A DNA stretch of 64,000 nt from Armigeres subalbatus. Lineage: Eukaryota > Arthropoda > Insecta > Diptera > Culicidae. The stretch covers positions 62,001-126,000 of the forward strand of contig NW_026942816.1 of assembly GCF_024139115.2 (NCBI RefSeq), in the 5' to 3' direction. Position 1 is the first letter of the stretch; the number at the start of each line of letters is the position of its first letter. The notes under the pieces are model-generated. The model ran no database searches and was not told where the DNA came from. It saw only the letters and a list, made by a program, of their open reading frames with translations. A program made the position numbers and the translations under genes. Of the stretch, positions 42,895-54,360 are shown piece by piece.

Positions 42895-43145
42895 ATACTA
42901 GCAGATCCGACGAACTTCGTTTCGCCTAAAATTGATTTATTCTCTGCTTAGTTCTCGAGTTATGCAGAAATTTCCGCTTCATTTGTATGGGAGCCCCCCT
43001 TTCCAAAGGAGTGAGAGATCTCGAACCATCTTAAGAACATCGGCCTCAAAAACCTCTGCCTACAAATTTTCTCGCCGATCGGTTCAGTAGTTTCGGAGTC
43101 TATAAGGTTCAGACAGAAAGAAATTCATTTTTATGTATATAGTTT
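42895..43145. repeat. Interspersed repeat, TAGCAGATCCGACGAACTTC type
   Basis: Begins ACTAGCAGATCCGACGAACT and ends AATTCATTTTTATGTATATAG, a layout very common in insect genomes and shared with 7250-7530. The class was not determined. Confidence 0.5.
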
Positions 43146-43283
43146 TAACAACACGATTCCTTGAAGCGTCGGTGGGCGTGTGACTGGTGTGATCACATGT
43201 CTCCTAATCACGTTCATGGTTCGTAACCAGGTTACTAGGCTAGGAGGAGCGGAATCCTCCGGTAGAAGAGGTTTTTTGTCTTA

Positions 43284-43390
43284 TCCCAAATAATTAAAAG
43301 TTCCTTTAAAAGTTCGTTTTTCGCTTAATCAGCTTGACAGAGCTGTATAAGCGTAAAACGTAATTTTAAAGGAACTTTCGTTACTTGGGA
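43284..43390. mobile_element. 107-bp MITE with TCCCAAATAA ends
   Basis: TCCCAAATAATTAAAAGTTC at the left mirrors GAACTTTCGTTACTTGGGA at the right, with a shared AAGGAACTTT block. An inner GCTTGACAGAGCTGTATAAGC segment forms the loop. No coding. Confidence 0.75.
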
Positions 43391-43639
43391 TTGTCGGCGA
43401 AATCCAGAGGGAAGTAATGCCGCACATTTGCTGGTGGATGGACATGATGACATCGTGGGTACTTCAGCACTTTTCTTTCTGATCAAATGATTTTTGTTCT
43501 GAAATTGCGGCTGCTGTTTCTTCTTGACGGTGACAGAAGCTTTTGATTTAGCATTTCCTTCGTCAATGCCAACCTTTTTCTTTATCACTGTCTTTTCGGA
43601 GTTTACGTACTCGTACTGCCGCAAAAATCATTACCCAAG

Positions 43640-43960
43640 ATCAACTGGCTACTCCAATATTTTGGAATTCTGTGTCGAATTGTCCAGTATCCAATGGGAA
43701 TTGTACAATTTAGTATTCATCGATGAGGTGTCTTTTGATAATCGAGGAATGCTTGGCAGTCGCGTGGTTACGTAAGTTAGACGTAAGCCCCGGGTTTCAA
43801 TTCTGTGTTTCCTCACATAATCTTGCCTGCAAGAGAAATATTATACGGACGGGACATTCAACAGGATGAATTTTTTTAAATGTTGTAGGGATTTTGCCAT
43901 CAACAGGTGGAGACCCTTAGCCAGTACTATTGCGATGCGTGAATGTAATTGGGCCACATA
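43640..43960 (+). pseudogene. Second IS630-like transposase relic
   Basis: The + strand encodes ILEFCVELSSIQWELYNLVF and IDEVSFDNRGMLGSR, colinear with FCEELQNIQWDYHNLIF and LDEVSFDNRGMLRAR of the copy at 39149. Homology continues in broken frames (YGRDIQQDEFF, CRDFAIN). The second catalytic D and the E are not recognisable. About 190 bases further right, the minus-strand relic of the second reading frame begins, repeating the convergent arrangement. Confidence 0.78.
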
Positions 43961-44149
43961 CTTCAGTGAATGTCGGAAATGTCCTTGAATCTCCATGAAT
44001 GCTGTTCTTTTGGTTTTTTCGGACCCACGGGTTGAATCAGTTGGCTTTTTGGTGCATCCACATTTGAAGTGATTGAACAGACTAGGATCACGTATAAATA
44101 ATTAGATTCAAATGTTTATCGTTCCATTTATTCAGAGCTTCGATCGCCA

Positions 44150-44860
44150 TTAATTAGATTAGATTATACACTTTCTTAGAATCAGGATCTTGAACGAGAA
44201 CGTAGTTTCCCATGTCTTCAAAACTAGGCAATTCCTCTGAGGGCCATGCGACGTCGTATTTCAGTTTAGTGTTTCCGGATATTCTAGGACTGTTTGAATA
44301 AATCAGTGCTCGATCACAAAACGTGCTAGCTACTCCCCACAACGCCTCAAATATATCAAGACAAAATTTTCAAAACGACTTATCTGCTTTTGTAAACAAA
44401 GATTCAAACGACGAATCGACGAATCTGATAGCTCTCCCACGCAAACCAACACCACCAAAAGGTAGGTGAAGGCTTCCGCTACTTATTGATGGTGTTGGTT
44501 TGCGTGGGAGAGCTATCAGATTCGTCAAATCGTCGTTTGAATCTTCGTTTACAAAAGCAGATAAGTCGTTTTGAAAATTTTGTCTTGATATCATCCATTA
44601 TGTCACCGGAGAGATCGAACGTATCACCCGCTTCATTAGACCTCTGACCTTTGAAATCCTTCAGTACGACCGCTGCTTTGAACCGTATCAAAGGTAGCTA
44701 TTCATTCCAATTTAATGGATCATCGTTGAGATTGCTCATATTGCATGTCCAGATATTCGTAATTCCTCAGAAATGCGACATCTTCGTTATCATCCATTTT
44801 TACCAACATAAATTATAATAGTATTAAAGAATAACACATAAATTGATGGAATTAGGAATA
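44150..44860 (-). pseudogene. Second-frame relic of the IS630-like transposon, with internal palindrome
   Basis: The minus strand begins near 44799 with MDDNEDVAFLRNYEYLDMQY, comparable in position and acidity to MESELADYHREDDE of the copy at 41734. It passes through AAVVLKDFKGQRSNEAGDTF (compare VLVAVREFKGHSSGKEIG) and ends with SGNTKLKYDVAWPSEELPSF, EDMGNYVLVQDPDSKKVYNL. Frameshifts and an inverted duplication (44353-44591) disrupt it. Sequence similarity to the first copy is modest, so it may represent a different subfamily. Function is unknown. Confidence 0.45.
44353..44591. repeat. Inverted duplication of about 100 bp with short loop
   Basis: The arms 44353-44455 and 44489-44591 are reverse complements (ATATCAAGACAAAATTTTC against GAAAATTTTGTCTTGATAT; CTCTCCCACGCAAACCAACA against its inverse). 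Part of the second-frame relic is copied in reverse. There are no transposon-like ends, so this looks like a local inverted duplication. Confidence 0.8.
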
Positions 44861-45370
44861 ATTTACCTGATTTGGAGATAGTTTCTTGTTGTATGACAGT
44901 AAGGGTCAGTCACAATGAAATCGCTGTGACTAAAAGTATGCCCAGCTCCAGCATCAATAATAGCATAATAGTTTGCCAAAACTTGGCGTCAATAGATTCA
45001 GCGAAACTTCTCAAATTTTCAATGCAAAACGCAATACTCGTTTCTTCATTTTATTTGTGAGCGAGTTGGCCACTGTGTCTAATGTTGAAACGAATGTTTT
45101 TAAAGTATCAGAAGTTGTTGAAAATTAAGCAGTTTTTTAATAGATTGGAGTTTCTGTTCGCATATAAAGTTGGTACATTACGGGTTTTTTTATTGTCTTT
45201 AGCTATCAAAGTTGAAGCAAATTTATAATTTGTGGAAGGCTCAATCGCTATAAGGCGATGAAGAGAAATATTTGATTATTAAATTAAAATCACAAAGAAT
45301 ATCAGTCTGCTTCGAAATCCATTATTTCAAAAGTCATTCAACAAAACAAAAACCAGAAAATCATTTTTCC
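44861..45370. other. AT-rich sequence, nothing recognised
   Basis: No gene or repeat signal. Confidence 0.4.
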
Positions 45371-45960
45371 TAAAACGTTCCCCGACGTCGTCGAGTGGAA
45401 ACACTCTGCTCGTTTGTGTATTTTTTTTTGTAGGTATATAATCGGGGCCGATGTGCACAGCCAGCAGTGTTCGCCCCACTTCCTCCGCCGCCCTTCACAT
45501 TCCGAGCAACTTTCAATAGCTTCGTTTCCCACCCTATATATTATGTGCTTCTACGGCGTAGAAGCATCGACCGCGCGCGTCATGCCAGCAGCCAGCGAAG
45601 CGATATTTTCAACGTTGAACGCAACAACGGTGCGAACGGGTGGACCTTCGCTGGTATTGGTGAGCGCGGGCATGTTCGGTCGGTCGACCGATCTCTCGCC
45701 TCGCCATCAGCTCTTTGTTCCGTTCCATGTGCTGCGCGGTTCCACAATACAATGAAAGGGGGAAACCGTTCGACGCGAAGCGTCCGTACGGTGGGACTGT
45801 ACAGTTCAATGGAATAATGGATTGTACATAGACGAACCAACTCAAGGGAAGGGAAAAGCATCCATCAGAGCGGGCGTTCGTTTCTCGCTCGAAGAGAGAC
45901 GAGAGAGTCGCAAAATTATTGATGCGAAGTGACGAGCGCCAGGGGTGCCAGATTGTGAAA
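45371..45960. promoter_or_regulatory. CpG-rich unique island with GAGA-like tract
   Basis: A marked change to CpG-containing unique DNA. It includes CCACCCTATATATTATGTGC (TATA-like, 45529-45548) and a GAAGAGAGACGAGAGAG tract (45891-45907) of GAGA-factor type. Frames on both strands overlap without domain features. It is a candidate promoter or 5' exon, possibly of the polyQ gene 12 kb downstream. This is inference only. Confidence 0.35.
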
Positions 45961-46541
45961 TTTTCAAGACAACGTTCTTACAAGTTGAATGTTGGTTGGA
46001 TTTTAACAAGTGCATTATAGACGTGATTGGTGGGTTGAAAATTCAATATATGGGTAAACTTTGGGTTCTTTTGTAAAATCAGGGATTGAATCCACGTAGA
46101 AATGGAAAATCACTTATTTATGTATACGACGGTTTTCGCGAACTGTAACGATAATGAACAAACTGATTACAGGAGGAGTATACTCCATGATAGATACCTT
46201 TCACAAAGCTCCAACTTTGGGGGGCACCGAATCTGATGATGCATTTTAACTTGTTTTACACATCTGGGCGAAAATATCATGATCTTTGATGGAAATTGAG
46301 GGATAACGAGGTGTTTTATCATAGCTCCTTAGTTGGGCTTCGCAAATTCTGTTTTTTACGCGCTTGTATCAGCTTGTTTTCATAGCTTCTGATGATTGAA
46401 AGAGATTTATGCCTTTCATTCGGTTCCGTTTCATGTTCAGGAAATAGTTCTTGCGTGAGGAGTCTCCAGTAGCCTTGTGAGCAAAGGCGTAGGATTTCCA
46501 ATCCGGAGATGATGAGCTCGATTTTCGGTCCGGTCGAGCAT
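45961..46541. other. Unassigned sequence
   Basis: AT-rich. A short GC-richer part around 46430-46530 has no recognisable content. Confidence 0.35.
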
Positions 46542-46710
46542 TGTTGAAACATTTCTAGACTCCCTGATGATAGTGTATCCTACTTGCCACATAAGATACA
46601 TACTTATGCAACGGCGAACATAGAAAAGCATGTTGAAACATTTCTAGACTCCCTGATGATAGTGTATCTTACTTGCCACATAAGATACATACTTATGAAC
46701 ATAGAAAAGC
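46542..46710. repeat. Two tandem copies of an 89-bp unit
   Basis: TGTTGAAACATTTCTAGACT begins at 46542 and again at 46631. The second copy lacks about 8 bases near its end. The unit contains ATGATAGTGTATC and CCACATAAGATACATACTTATG. Confidence 0.85.
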
Positions 46711-47100
46711 TTTCAATTAATAACTGTGGAAAAGCTAATTGAATGCAATTGAAAAGCTGTCCAAGTTCTAGTTGCAATGCAGAGCCATTGAAGAAGAAGA
46801 AGAAGAAGAGGATTTTTTTTATACTGATTGTAGAGGCCATCTTTATAGTTATTCATGGTATAACTGGCGTAAAACTCAATTTGATATAAAATAAAAAAAA
46901 TACATTTAATTAAATTATCACTAAAAATATGTCTGTATGATATTATTCTATGCGCGTTGGTGTTGTAACAATATTTGAAAAAAATTCAATAATTAGCATC
47001 AAATCCGTAAATATGTTGTAAATATTGTTAATAGGTTTTTCGAAATATTGACTTTCTTTAAAGATTGTATGAATGACTCATAGAAATTTCCCTAAATGAA
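46711..47100. other. AT-rich sequence, nothing recognised
   Basis: It contains a GAAGAAGAAGAAGAAGAGG tract (46790-46810) and AT-rich text. No gene. Confidence 0.4.
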
Positions 47101-49600
47101 CCTTAAACAATTAGTCAAATGTCACGTGAAGGCGCCGTAACGTAAACGAGCTGGCATCCCTGCGCGAAGAGTTTGTTTGTGATGGCGTCCCTGTTCAATC
47201 AATAGTGTCACGGCACATCCGGCTGTTCTGTTCACTCCTTTAAAAATGATGCGCCTCATCAAACACCGCGCCGATTGTCGGGTGATTGAAAGGAAAAAAA
47301 ATGATGGGAGAGGTGCAAAAAAAAAAACAAAACACACACGTCTCGATCGTCACAGAATTTGTTTTGATTATTTTGCCATGGCTAATGATGTTGATATGAT
47401 GCATCGTCGTGGTGCAGCAAACGGCTTCTAGTACAGGGGGCACCGCGCTGCCATTGGTAGACCCCTCGGTTGAATAAAATATTATTGAGAGCGTTGCCGA
47501 GACTGGCGAGAAGAATCGTTATTTTTCTTCGATTTTTAGTCTTGTGAATGTTTGTACAGAGCCACTAAAAGAGGCTTGTGGTATTTGTGACGTACTTTTG
47601 TCGCATATACGAGAGCAATGCAAGATGGTGTGAGGAATCCATGACTTTCAATTTGAAAGGGTTTTTAAATTGATAATTTATTTGATATTTTCCTGAATCC
47701 TCTACAGTTTTACCTATTGTAGAATTTCATAATTTTTAACAAAATTTCGTTCAAAAATTGTGACATTTTGAGTATTTTTATTCAACAGCAATATTGCCAC
47801 ATTTCTGCCCAGCAGGCCGTGACGCTGCGAAGTAGTTTGCTTGAATTTTTCCTGCTGGTTTCTTCCGATTCACGTACGGTGGTGTGCGTGTGTGACGCTT
47901 TTTCTGTGAGGTGGTGTGCGTTTTTTTGTTTCGTTTTGTGACACTGTGGTTGTGTGCTCTGCCGCGCTTTGCAGGCAAGAAGCGATGAAGCGTTATTTTT
48001 TCTTAATAAGAACGATTGTACTTTTATTATATGTGGTGTATCATCTCGGGGCAACCTCGCGTTTCTCGCTCTTGCCTATAGCTGCGACGCATTAATATTA
48101 TTCTTTTGCTGGTCTTCTACTATACGGTGTGTACTTTTCGGGTAATAATATACAGAACCATATCTCGCAGGCAAGGCTTGCTTTGCTTGGCTCGTTGACT
48201 GGCAAAAACAGGAGGCCGCTTTCTATTATAAGAAAAGAGGAGCATCCATTGGTTAGTGCTGGCTTACGGTGGCCTACTACGGCTATTACGGCTACCTATA
48301 TCGGAGTGTGTTTCGTTTTCGAGGGGTGTGGAAGTGGAAAGAAGAAAACACAAAACATTAGACCACAAAACGATTTTCCTGGCTATTATTCAATAATACA
48401 GAGACCGAAGTGTATTATAACCTCTTCCGTCGCGCTTCTAAATCAAACCGTGTGGTCACCCGTATCTCGGTCCCAAGTGGAGGTGGCAATGCTGAAGAGC
48501 TACCGCGCGCGCGATTCAAGTGCACGTGAAAGGAACGCCGTTCTATAATTTAATAGCACTGCCCGCGTAGTGTTATCTCTACCGAAATCCGCGTGCTTTT
48601 TACAAATGGTGCAATTATCATGTTTTATTTAAACCCATATAGAATAGTGAACCAACCCAGAATCGTTGCAGCTGGAAGCATGCTAATCGTTGCCAACTTC
48701 GTTTGATTGGTGTGGATTAAAGCGCGAAAAAAGTGTCTAGTCTTTTAACCCTCGTAAATGTTTCCTTAAGCACTACATAAGTGATGTGTATCGGTAGTTC
48801 GGAATGGCTTCTAAACGGTCGATAGTGAATATGAAGGTTTCTTCACGAATTGAAAATGTAAAGGGTGAAATACTATCGCCAGCCATGGCAGTCTCATTTT
48901 GGATTACGTCGCAGTTTGTTAGCTGGCAGCAGCAGCAATGCAATGGCGACATGCGAATGTGTGACCGGAAGTGCCCAGAACCCGTTTTCAGCTAGGAAAA
49001 TAGGAGCACGGAGCATAGAAAAAAAACATCCTGATTCCAGCCATCCTACACCGAGCGACACATCACCCAAAACTCCGCTATAGGCCACCGAACCCGAAGA
49101 GAGTGAACGTGCGCGATTCCTGGAAATTTTCCAAAACACCGTTTCTTCACGCTCTCGTGTTATTTTTTTTGTGTGTTCGCACTGCCGTGCCCTTGCGTAC
49201 ATGGCGCCACGAAGAGAGAAGGGCGCCGGAAAATTTATCGATTGCGGGAAAATTTTCCGTCATCAACATCGTACTTTCGTGCACATATATTTTCAACCAT
49301 AACAATATGGAATGAACGAACGGCTCCGGCAAAGCAGGAAGCGGAGCAGTGCCGATCAACATATGGATTTGTTTGAATGTTTTTGAAAATAGTCGAAATT
49401 TTAGTACATTTGTGTTCAAAATCCGTCACGATTCGCACGCGCGCTTCCACTGAAAATTGACAACATCGTAATCGTGGCGGCGGCGGATACTGCTAGAGTG
49501 TGCTTTCGGTTGCCGCGCGTTCACGTTTTCATCGTGCACAAAGTGCTTCTCTGGCTTGGGACAGCGTTGCCAGGTGGGGAATGAACTTGGAGAACAGCTT
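47101..49600. promoter_or_regulatory. Extended CpG-rich unique region, candidate promoter and 5' exons
   Basis: About 2.5 kb with repeated CpG-rich stretches (47120-47290, 47800-48110, 48420-48540, 49090-49560) and no transposon ends: the longest such block in the window. Overlapping frames on both strands have no family features. In mosquito genomes, repeat-poor CpG-richer DNA this close to a transcription-factor-like gene often holds distal promoters or long untranslated exons. No splice structure could be fixed. Confidence 0.35.
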
Positions 49601-50164
49601 GTGTGTTGTTTTGTTTTAGGAATAAGGTGTTATCATTATTGTCAACAAAATTTGATTCAATCATAAATATTGCAGAAATTGAGCAAAAACAATTGACACG
49701 ATTTGGGTTTAAAATACATTTGGCTCATTATTGGCAAAAACGTTTCGATTTTCGAAGGATTCTTCATTTTTAAGTTTTCTATGTTGTTTTAAACAACATA
49801 AGAAATGGTTTTAATGCTCTTCTGAACCAGCTTTAAAAAGTCTAAAGGTTTTTGATTTCTAACGAAATTCTTCTTGGATTCCGTTCGGAAGCCCGACAAA
49901 ATCCGTTCTGAAGTCTGAAAGAACTCCTTTCAAAAGCGTAAAAAAATTGTTCGGAAAATCTAAAGAATTTTTGACGACAATTTCGATCGGATCCCCAAAT
50001 GAGCTCCGTTCGTAAGTTTAGTCAAAATCTGTTTCCATTTTTCCGGTTTCCGAACGGAATTATTTGAGCTTCCAAACAGAATTCTTTCTGGCTTTCAAAC
50101 GCTTTCGAACAGAATCCTTCTGGACTTTCGAATGGAATTATTATGGGTTTTGAAAGAAATTTAA

Positions 50165-50386
50165 GGTCACTCCCTACGGAATCCAAGTTTCAAAGTGCTC
50201 GCGTTTTCGGGGGGCACACCACTTGATACGGAGGTGGCGCACAACTGTCATTTTTATTTTTTCACGCATGCTGCGACGCAGCAAAGTTAAATCAACAAAA
50301 ATGGCGGTTGTGCGCCGCCTCCGTGTCAAGTGGTGTGCCCCCGAAAACGCGAGCACTTTGAAACTTGGATTCCGTGAGGAGTGTCC
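50165..50386. mobile_element. Foldback MITE with TTAA target duplication
   Basis: GGTCACTCCCTACGGAATCC at the left pairs with GGATTCCGTGAGGAGTGTCC at the right. The arms of about 95 bases continue through AAAGTGCTCGCGTTTTCGGG. TTAA stands at 50161-50164 and 50387-50390. TTAA-target MITEs (Wuneng type) are known from Aedes aegypti; identity to a named family was not checked. Confidence 0.88.
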
Positions 50387-51675
50387 TTAAGAAGGATTTC
50401 GTTTGGATTCCTAAAAAAAAAATTATATGGAAGCATTAAAGAGTTTCGTTTAAAAGCTCAATAGAATGCTATTCAGAAGCATAACAGAATTCCATTACAT
50501 TACGACAAAAGGGATTCCGTTTGGAAGTTGAAAAGGATTCCTTTCGGGTGCTCAAAAGAATTTAATTCTGAAGCCCTAAACAGTTTCCATTTGGTGGCAC
50601 AGACGGGATTCCTTTCGGAATAGGATATTCTCACTTGGTTTCCGAATCAAATGTTTTTGGGCTTTCGAATGAAATTCTTTTGGGCTCTCGAAAGTCCTTT
50701 TGAACCTCCGAGCGGAATCCCTTTAGGTTTTCTAATGGAATCCTTTTGGGCTTTTGAACACAATTCTTTTGAGCTTTTGATCAAAATCCTTTGAGGCTTC
50801 CCAGCAGAATCCATTTGAACTGGGCCTTGGGCTTACAAACAGAATTCTTTCGGAATTCCTAATGAAATCCTTCCTTTTGGAATCCCAAAATAAGCCTAAA
50901 GGCACTCCTTCAGAAAGCCCGAAAAAATTGTTTGGAAACTCGTTCGGGTTCCCAAACAAGCTTCGTTTGTAAGCCTAATGGAAGTCTGCTTCCATCTTTT
51001 GAGTTTTAGAATCATTTTGGGCTTTCTAATGGAATTCTTTTGAGCTTCTGAAAAGAATCCAAGAAGGAATCATAAAAGGATTCGGTTTGCAAGCCCAAAA
51101 AAATCCGTTCAGAAGCCTTAGAAGTTTCGCTTGGAAGTCCAAAATGGATTCTGTTCAAAAGCGTTAAAGAATTTTGTCGAAGGTTCAGAATACTGCTAAA
51201 AAGCCCAATAGGAACCAAAAGGGATCCCATATGGAACTTCAAAAGAATTCCTATCGGAAGCCAAAACAATTCCATTTGGAAGCTCAAAGGACTCCGTTCG
51301 GAGGTGAAAAGGGATTCCGTTCGGAAGCACAAAAGGATTTCTTCTTGGATTTCGAATGGATTATTTTCGGACTTTCGTACAAAATTCTTTTGAACCTCCT
51401 AACGGAATTCATTTACGTTTCCCAATGGAATCATTTTGATCTTTCATAAACAATTGTATTGAGCTTTCAAACAAAATTCATTAAGGCTTCCAAACGGAAT
51501 CCTTTTGAACTTCCGAGTGGTACTTTTGAGGCTTCTGAACGAAGTTTTTTTTTTAATTCTCTACAAAACTCTTTTCAAATTCCTTTCAGAAGAACAAATC
51601 AAAATCCATTCAGAAGCACAGCATTCCTTTCGAAAAATATATTCAGAAACTCTAAATAATGTCGTTTGGAGGATA

Positions 51676-52261
51676 GACGAATCCAAGTAAAAATAAGAAG
51701 AAGACACACGATGGTATTAACTTTGACAGATCCTACAGCACAGCATAGGGAGATCGTTTGAAAATGCTTATAATAAATTCTAGACAAAATGTAATTATAA
51801 TCTGATTGATGTACGGTACGGAAAAAGTTCTGAATTATAGAAACTTATCTCAATTTTTTGAATATTTTCCAAACATGTATACTCAATCCAGTTGAAACCC
51901 GAAATTGGGTGCTAGAGAAGTTGGATTATTCTCACAATCCGTACGTTGAACCTAACTTCGGAATTGGTGCGCTGAATAGCGCTTCGCGATATGAAAATAG
52001 CGCACCACTTCCGAAGTTAGGCTTAACGTACGGATTGTGAGAAAAATCCAACTTCGCTATCCCCCAATTCCGGTTTTCAACTGGATTGAGAATATCTATC
52101 ATGCAGTTCGGAACTTTTTACGTACCATACATCAATCAGATTTTAATTAAATTTTGTCTAGAACTTATTATAAGCATTTTAAAATGATCTCCCTATGCTG
52201 TGCTGTAGGATCTGTTAAAGTTAACACCGTCGTGTGTCTTCTATTTTTACTTGGATACGTC
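51676..52261. mobile_element. 586-bp near-perfect hairpin element, TA target
   Basis: The left half (51676-51965) and right half (51985-52261) are reverse complements almost end to end. Examples are AATCCAAGTAAAAATA against TATTTTTACTTGGATA, and CAATCCGTACGTTGAACCTA against its inverse. The turn lies around 51965-51985. TA flanks both ends (51674-51675 and 52262-52263). It has no protein. A transcript would form a long duplex. Confidence 0.88.
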
Positions 52262-53140
52262 TATATCCGAATGAGCTCTGTTCGTAAACCTGATAAAAGT
52301 TTGTTTCCATCTTTTGAGTTTCCGAACGGACTTATTTGAGATTCCAAACAGAGTTCTTATGAACTTTTGAAAGGAATTCTTCTGGGCTTTCGATTGGAAT
52401 ATTTTTGGGCTTTCTAAAGGAATCCAGAAAGAATTTCTTTTGGAATCCTAGAAAGATTATATTTGCAAGCTCAAAAGAATTCCGTTCAGAAGCCTTAAAA
52501 AGTCCCGAAGGATTCAATTCAGAATCCTTAAAGGGTTTCGTTCGAAAGCTCAATAGAATTCTGTTTAAAAGGCCAGCAAGATTTCATTACGAAGCCAAAA
52601 GAGATTTCGGTTTGAAATTCAAAAGGATTTTTTTCAAGGGCCTAAAAGAATTTCGTTCATGAACCGAATTCCATTTGGAAGCTCAAAAGAAAACATTTGT
52701 TCGTAAGCCCTAAAGGATTTCGTTCGGGTACCAAAATGATATCCTTCCATGAGCGGTTGGTTTTTTTTTCGGATTTCAGAGTTTCTTCTTTTGGTTATCA
52801 GTCCAGTTCTGAATTCTTTCTGGCTTCTAAACGAAATTCTGTTGGGCTCCCGAAACGAAAATTCATTTGAGCTTTCGATCGGAAACCCTCTTCCGGCTTC
52901 CAAATACAATTTTATATATCTTTCAAACGATAACCTTTTGAACTTCAGATCGCAACTGTTTAGGTATCTGAACGGATTGTTTTGGACTTTCAAACATAAT
53001 CCTTTTGGGATTCCGAACAAATTTTCCGTCTTTTTGGTTTCGAAACGGAATTAGTTGAGCTTCCGAACGGAATTATTTTGACCTTCGAACCTCCGTTTTG
53101 GTCTTTTGAGCGAAATTCTTTTGGTCGATCTTTCTCTATT

Positions 53141-53865
53141 CCTCTAGTTTCTGACGATTATGCCAAATGACCGTAGGGCTCATTAAGAATAATAGTCATT
53201 TTTTCTAATGGCTTTCTTCTGCTTATTGAGCTTTCTTCATAATATGCATACTAGCTACATGATTTTAAACTTGCTTTAGTAGTAGAAATGAATATTTTGG
53301 CCAGTTTTATGTGCGAAGCGCGTTGCTGACACCTGCTGCTTGTCATTTGATGTAGCAGAATTACAATTTGTCAAGAGGCTCATTCTAGCGGAGCGACTAA
53401 AGTAAATTTCTGTCGTTAGGGGTCTATTACTAACACTCACTCCCTATACTAAGCGTAAACCGCTGTTACTTAATCATTTTCTGGTGATTCAACTATTTGG
53501 TTTTCTCTTGGCAATGAAGAATGGAGCATTATAGCCTATTCAGTTTACGCCATGTATCATAATAAATATCGTGTTAAAGTGGAGAAGTTTTATGCACTTT
53601 TGTACTTCGTGTATATTTGTTACTCAGTATAAGGAGTCCATTCAGTAGTGAAAACCGGGAATCGGATACGACCTGGAATAATGCAGGAAAAATCATTCAA
53701 CCAAGTAACAAACATTACAACAATATTAGGATTCCATTCAAAAATATTCTCTTACTTTATATGTGGAAAAGGTGCCAAAAGGTTTCACATCAATACGTTT
53801 TGGTGACATTGATAATTAATTATAATTATCCAACCTAGTCAAGTGATGTGAATTACGAATTTCGA
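53141..53865. other. Unique-looking AT-rich sequence, no gene
   Basis: Nothing recognised. Confidence 0.4.
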
Positions 53866-54360
53866 CACTAATCAGTTCATCTGGCAGCGCTGCCCAGAGT
53901 CCGTCTTCGTGTTTGTGAAGCATTCGCCAGCGCCGTCCGTCCCCGAAGAGTACGTACGGTAAATATTTTTACGAAGGGAGGGAGAATCGCGCTTTTTCCG
54001 GTCCGGTTCGACCTGCGCTGGTGTGCGTACATACGCTAGCGCGCCGCCGTCGTCGCAACGAAGGAGCACACCGCGCTTGTTGGCTACGGGTCATTCGTGG
54101 TGACGACGTTTTGTGAAACCGCGGGTGGAGGAAAGGTTTCATATTTTTCCCATCAGCAGCGTTCTGGCTGGTGCTGTCCGTCGGTATATATTTTTGTGAA
54201 GCCGCCCAAACGACAAGTCGCAGCGTTTGTATGGTTGTTATGTGTGTGTGTGCTAGAGTAGAGAGAGAGCAAGCCTTCGTTCCTTGATTGCGAGCGGGCG
54301 CACGAAAGGTCATCGGAGAACGGTTCAGGGCTCTAGCCCTGCACTGAGCCAATTTTTGCG
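53866..54360. promoter_or_regulatory. CpG-rich unique island, possible 5' exon or promoter
   Basis: A compact CpG-rich stretch (53885-54130 especially) between AT-rich flanks, without repeats or domain-like frames. A donor-like ACG/GTAAAT occurs near 53959. It lies 4.4 kb upstream of the polyQ first coding exon on the same likely strand, so it could be an alternative promoter or untranslated exon. Unproven. Confidence 0.35.

Larger units (their letters stand above)
49860..53140. repeat. Degenerate 22-24-bp TTCCGTTCGGAAGC array
   Basis: Tandem units such as GGATTCCGTTCGGAAGC plus AAAAGG recur every 22-24 bases with heavy drift. The unit centre TTCCGTTCGGAA is palindromic. The orientation of the asymmetric part flips several times: CAAAAGGATTC-type near 51200-51340, CTTTTGGGCTTTCGAATGGAA-type near 50640-50760 and 51360-51530. 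Two foldback elements have inserted (50165-50386 and 51676-52261). Long frames across it are low-complexity by-products. Confidence 0.82.

Noticed and set aside
51012..53054. Frames of 60-128 codons on both strands
   Set aside because: They are translations of the TTCCGTTCGGAAGC array; low-complexity and equally open in several phases.
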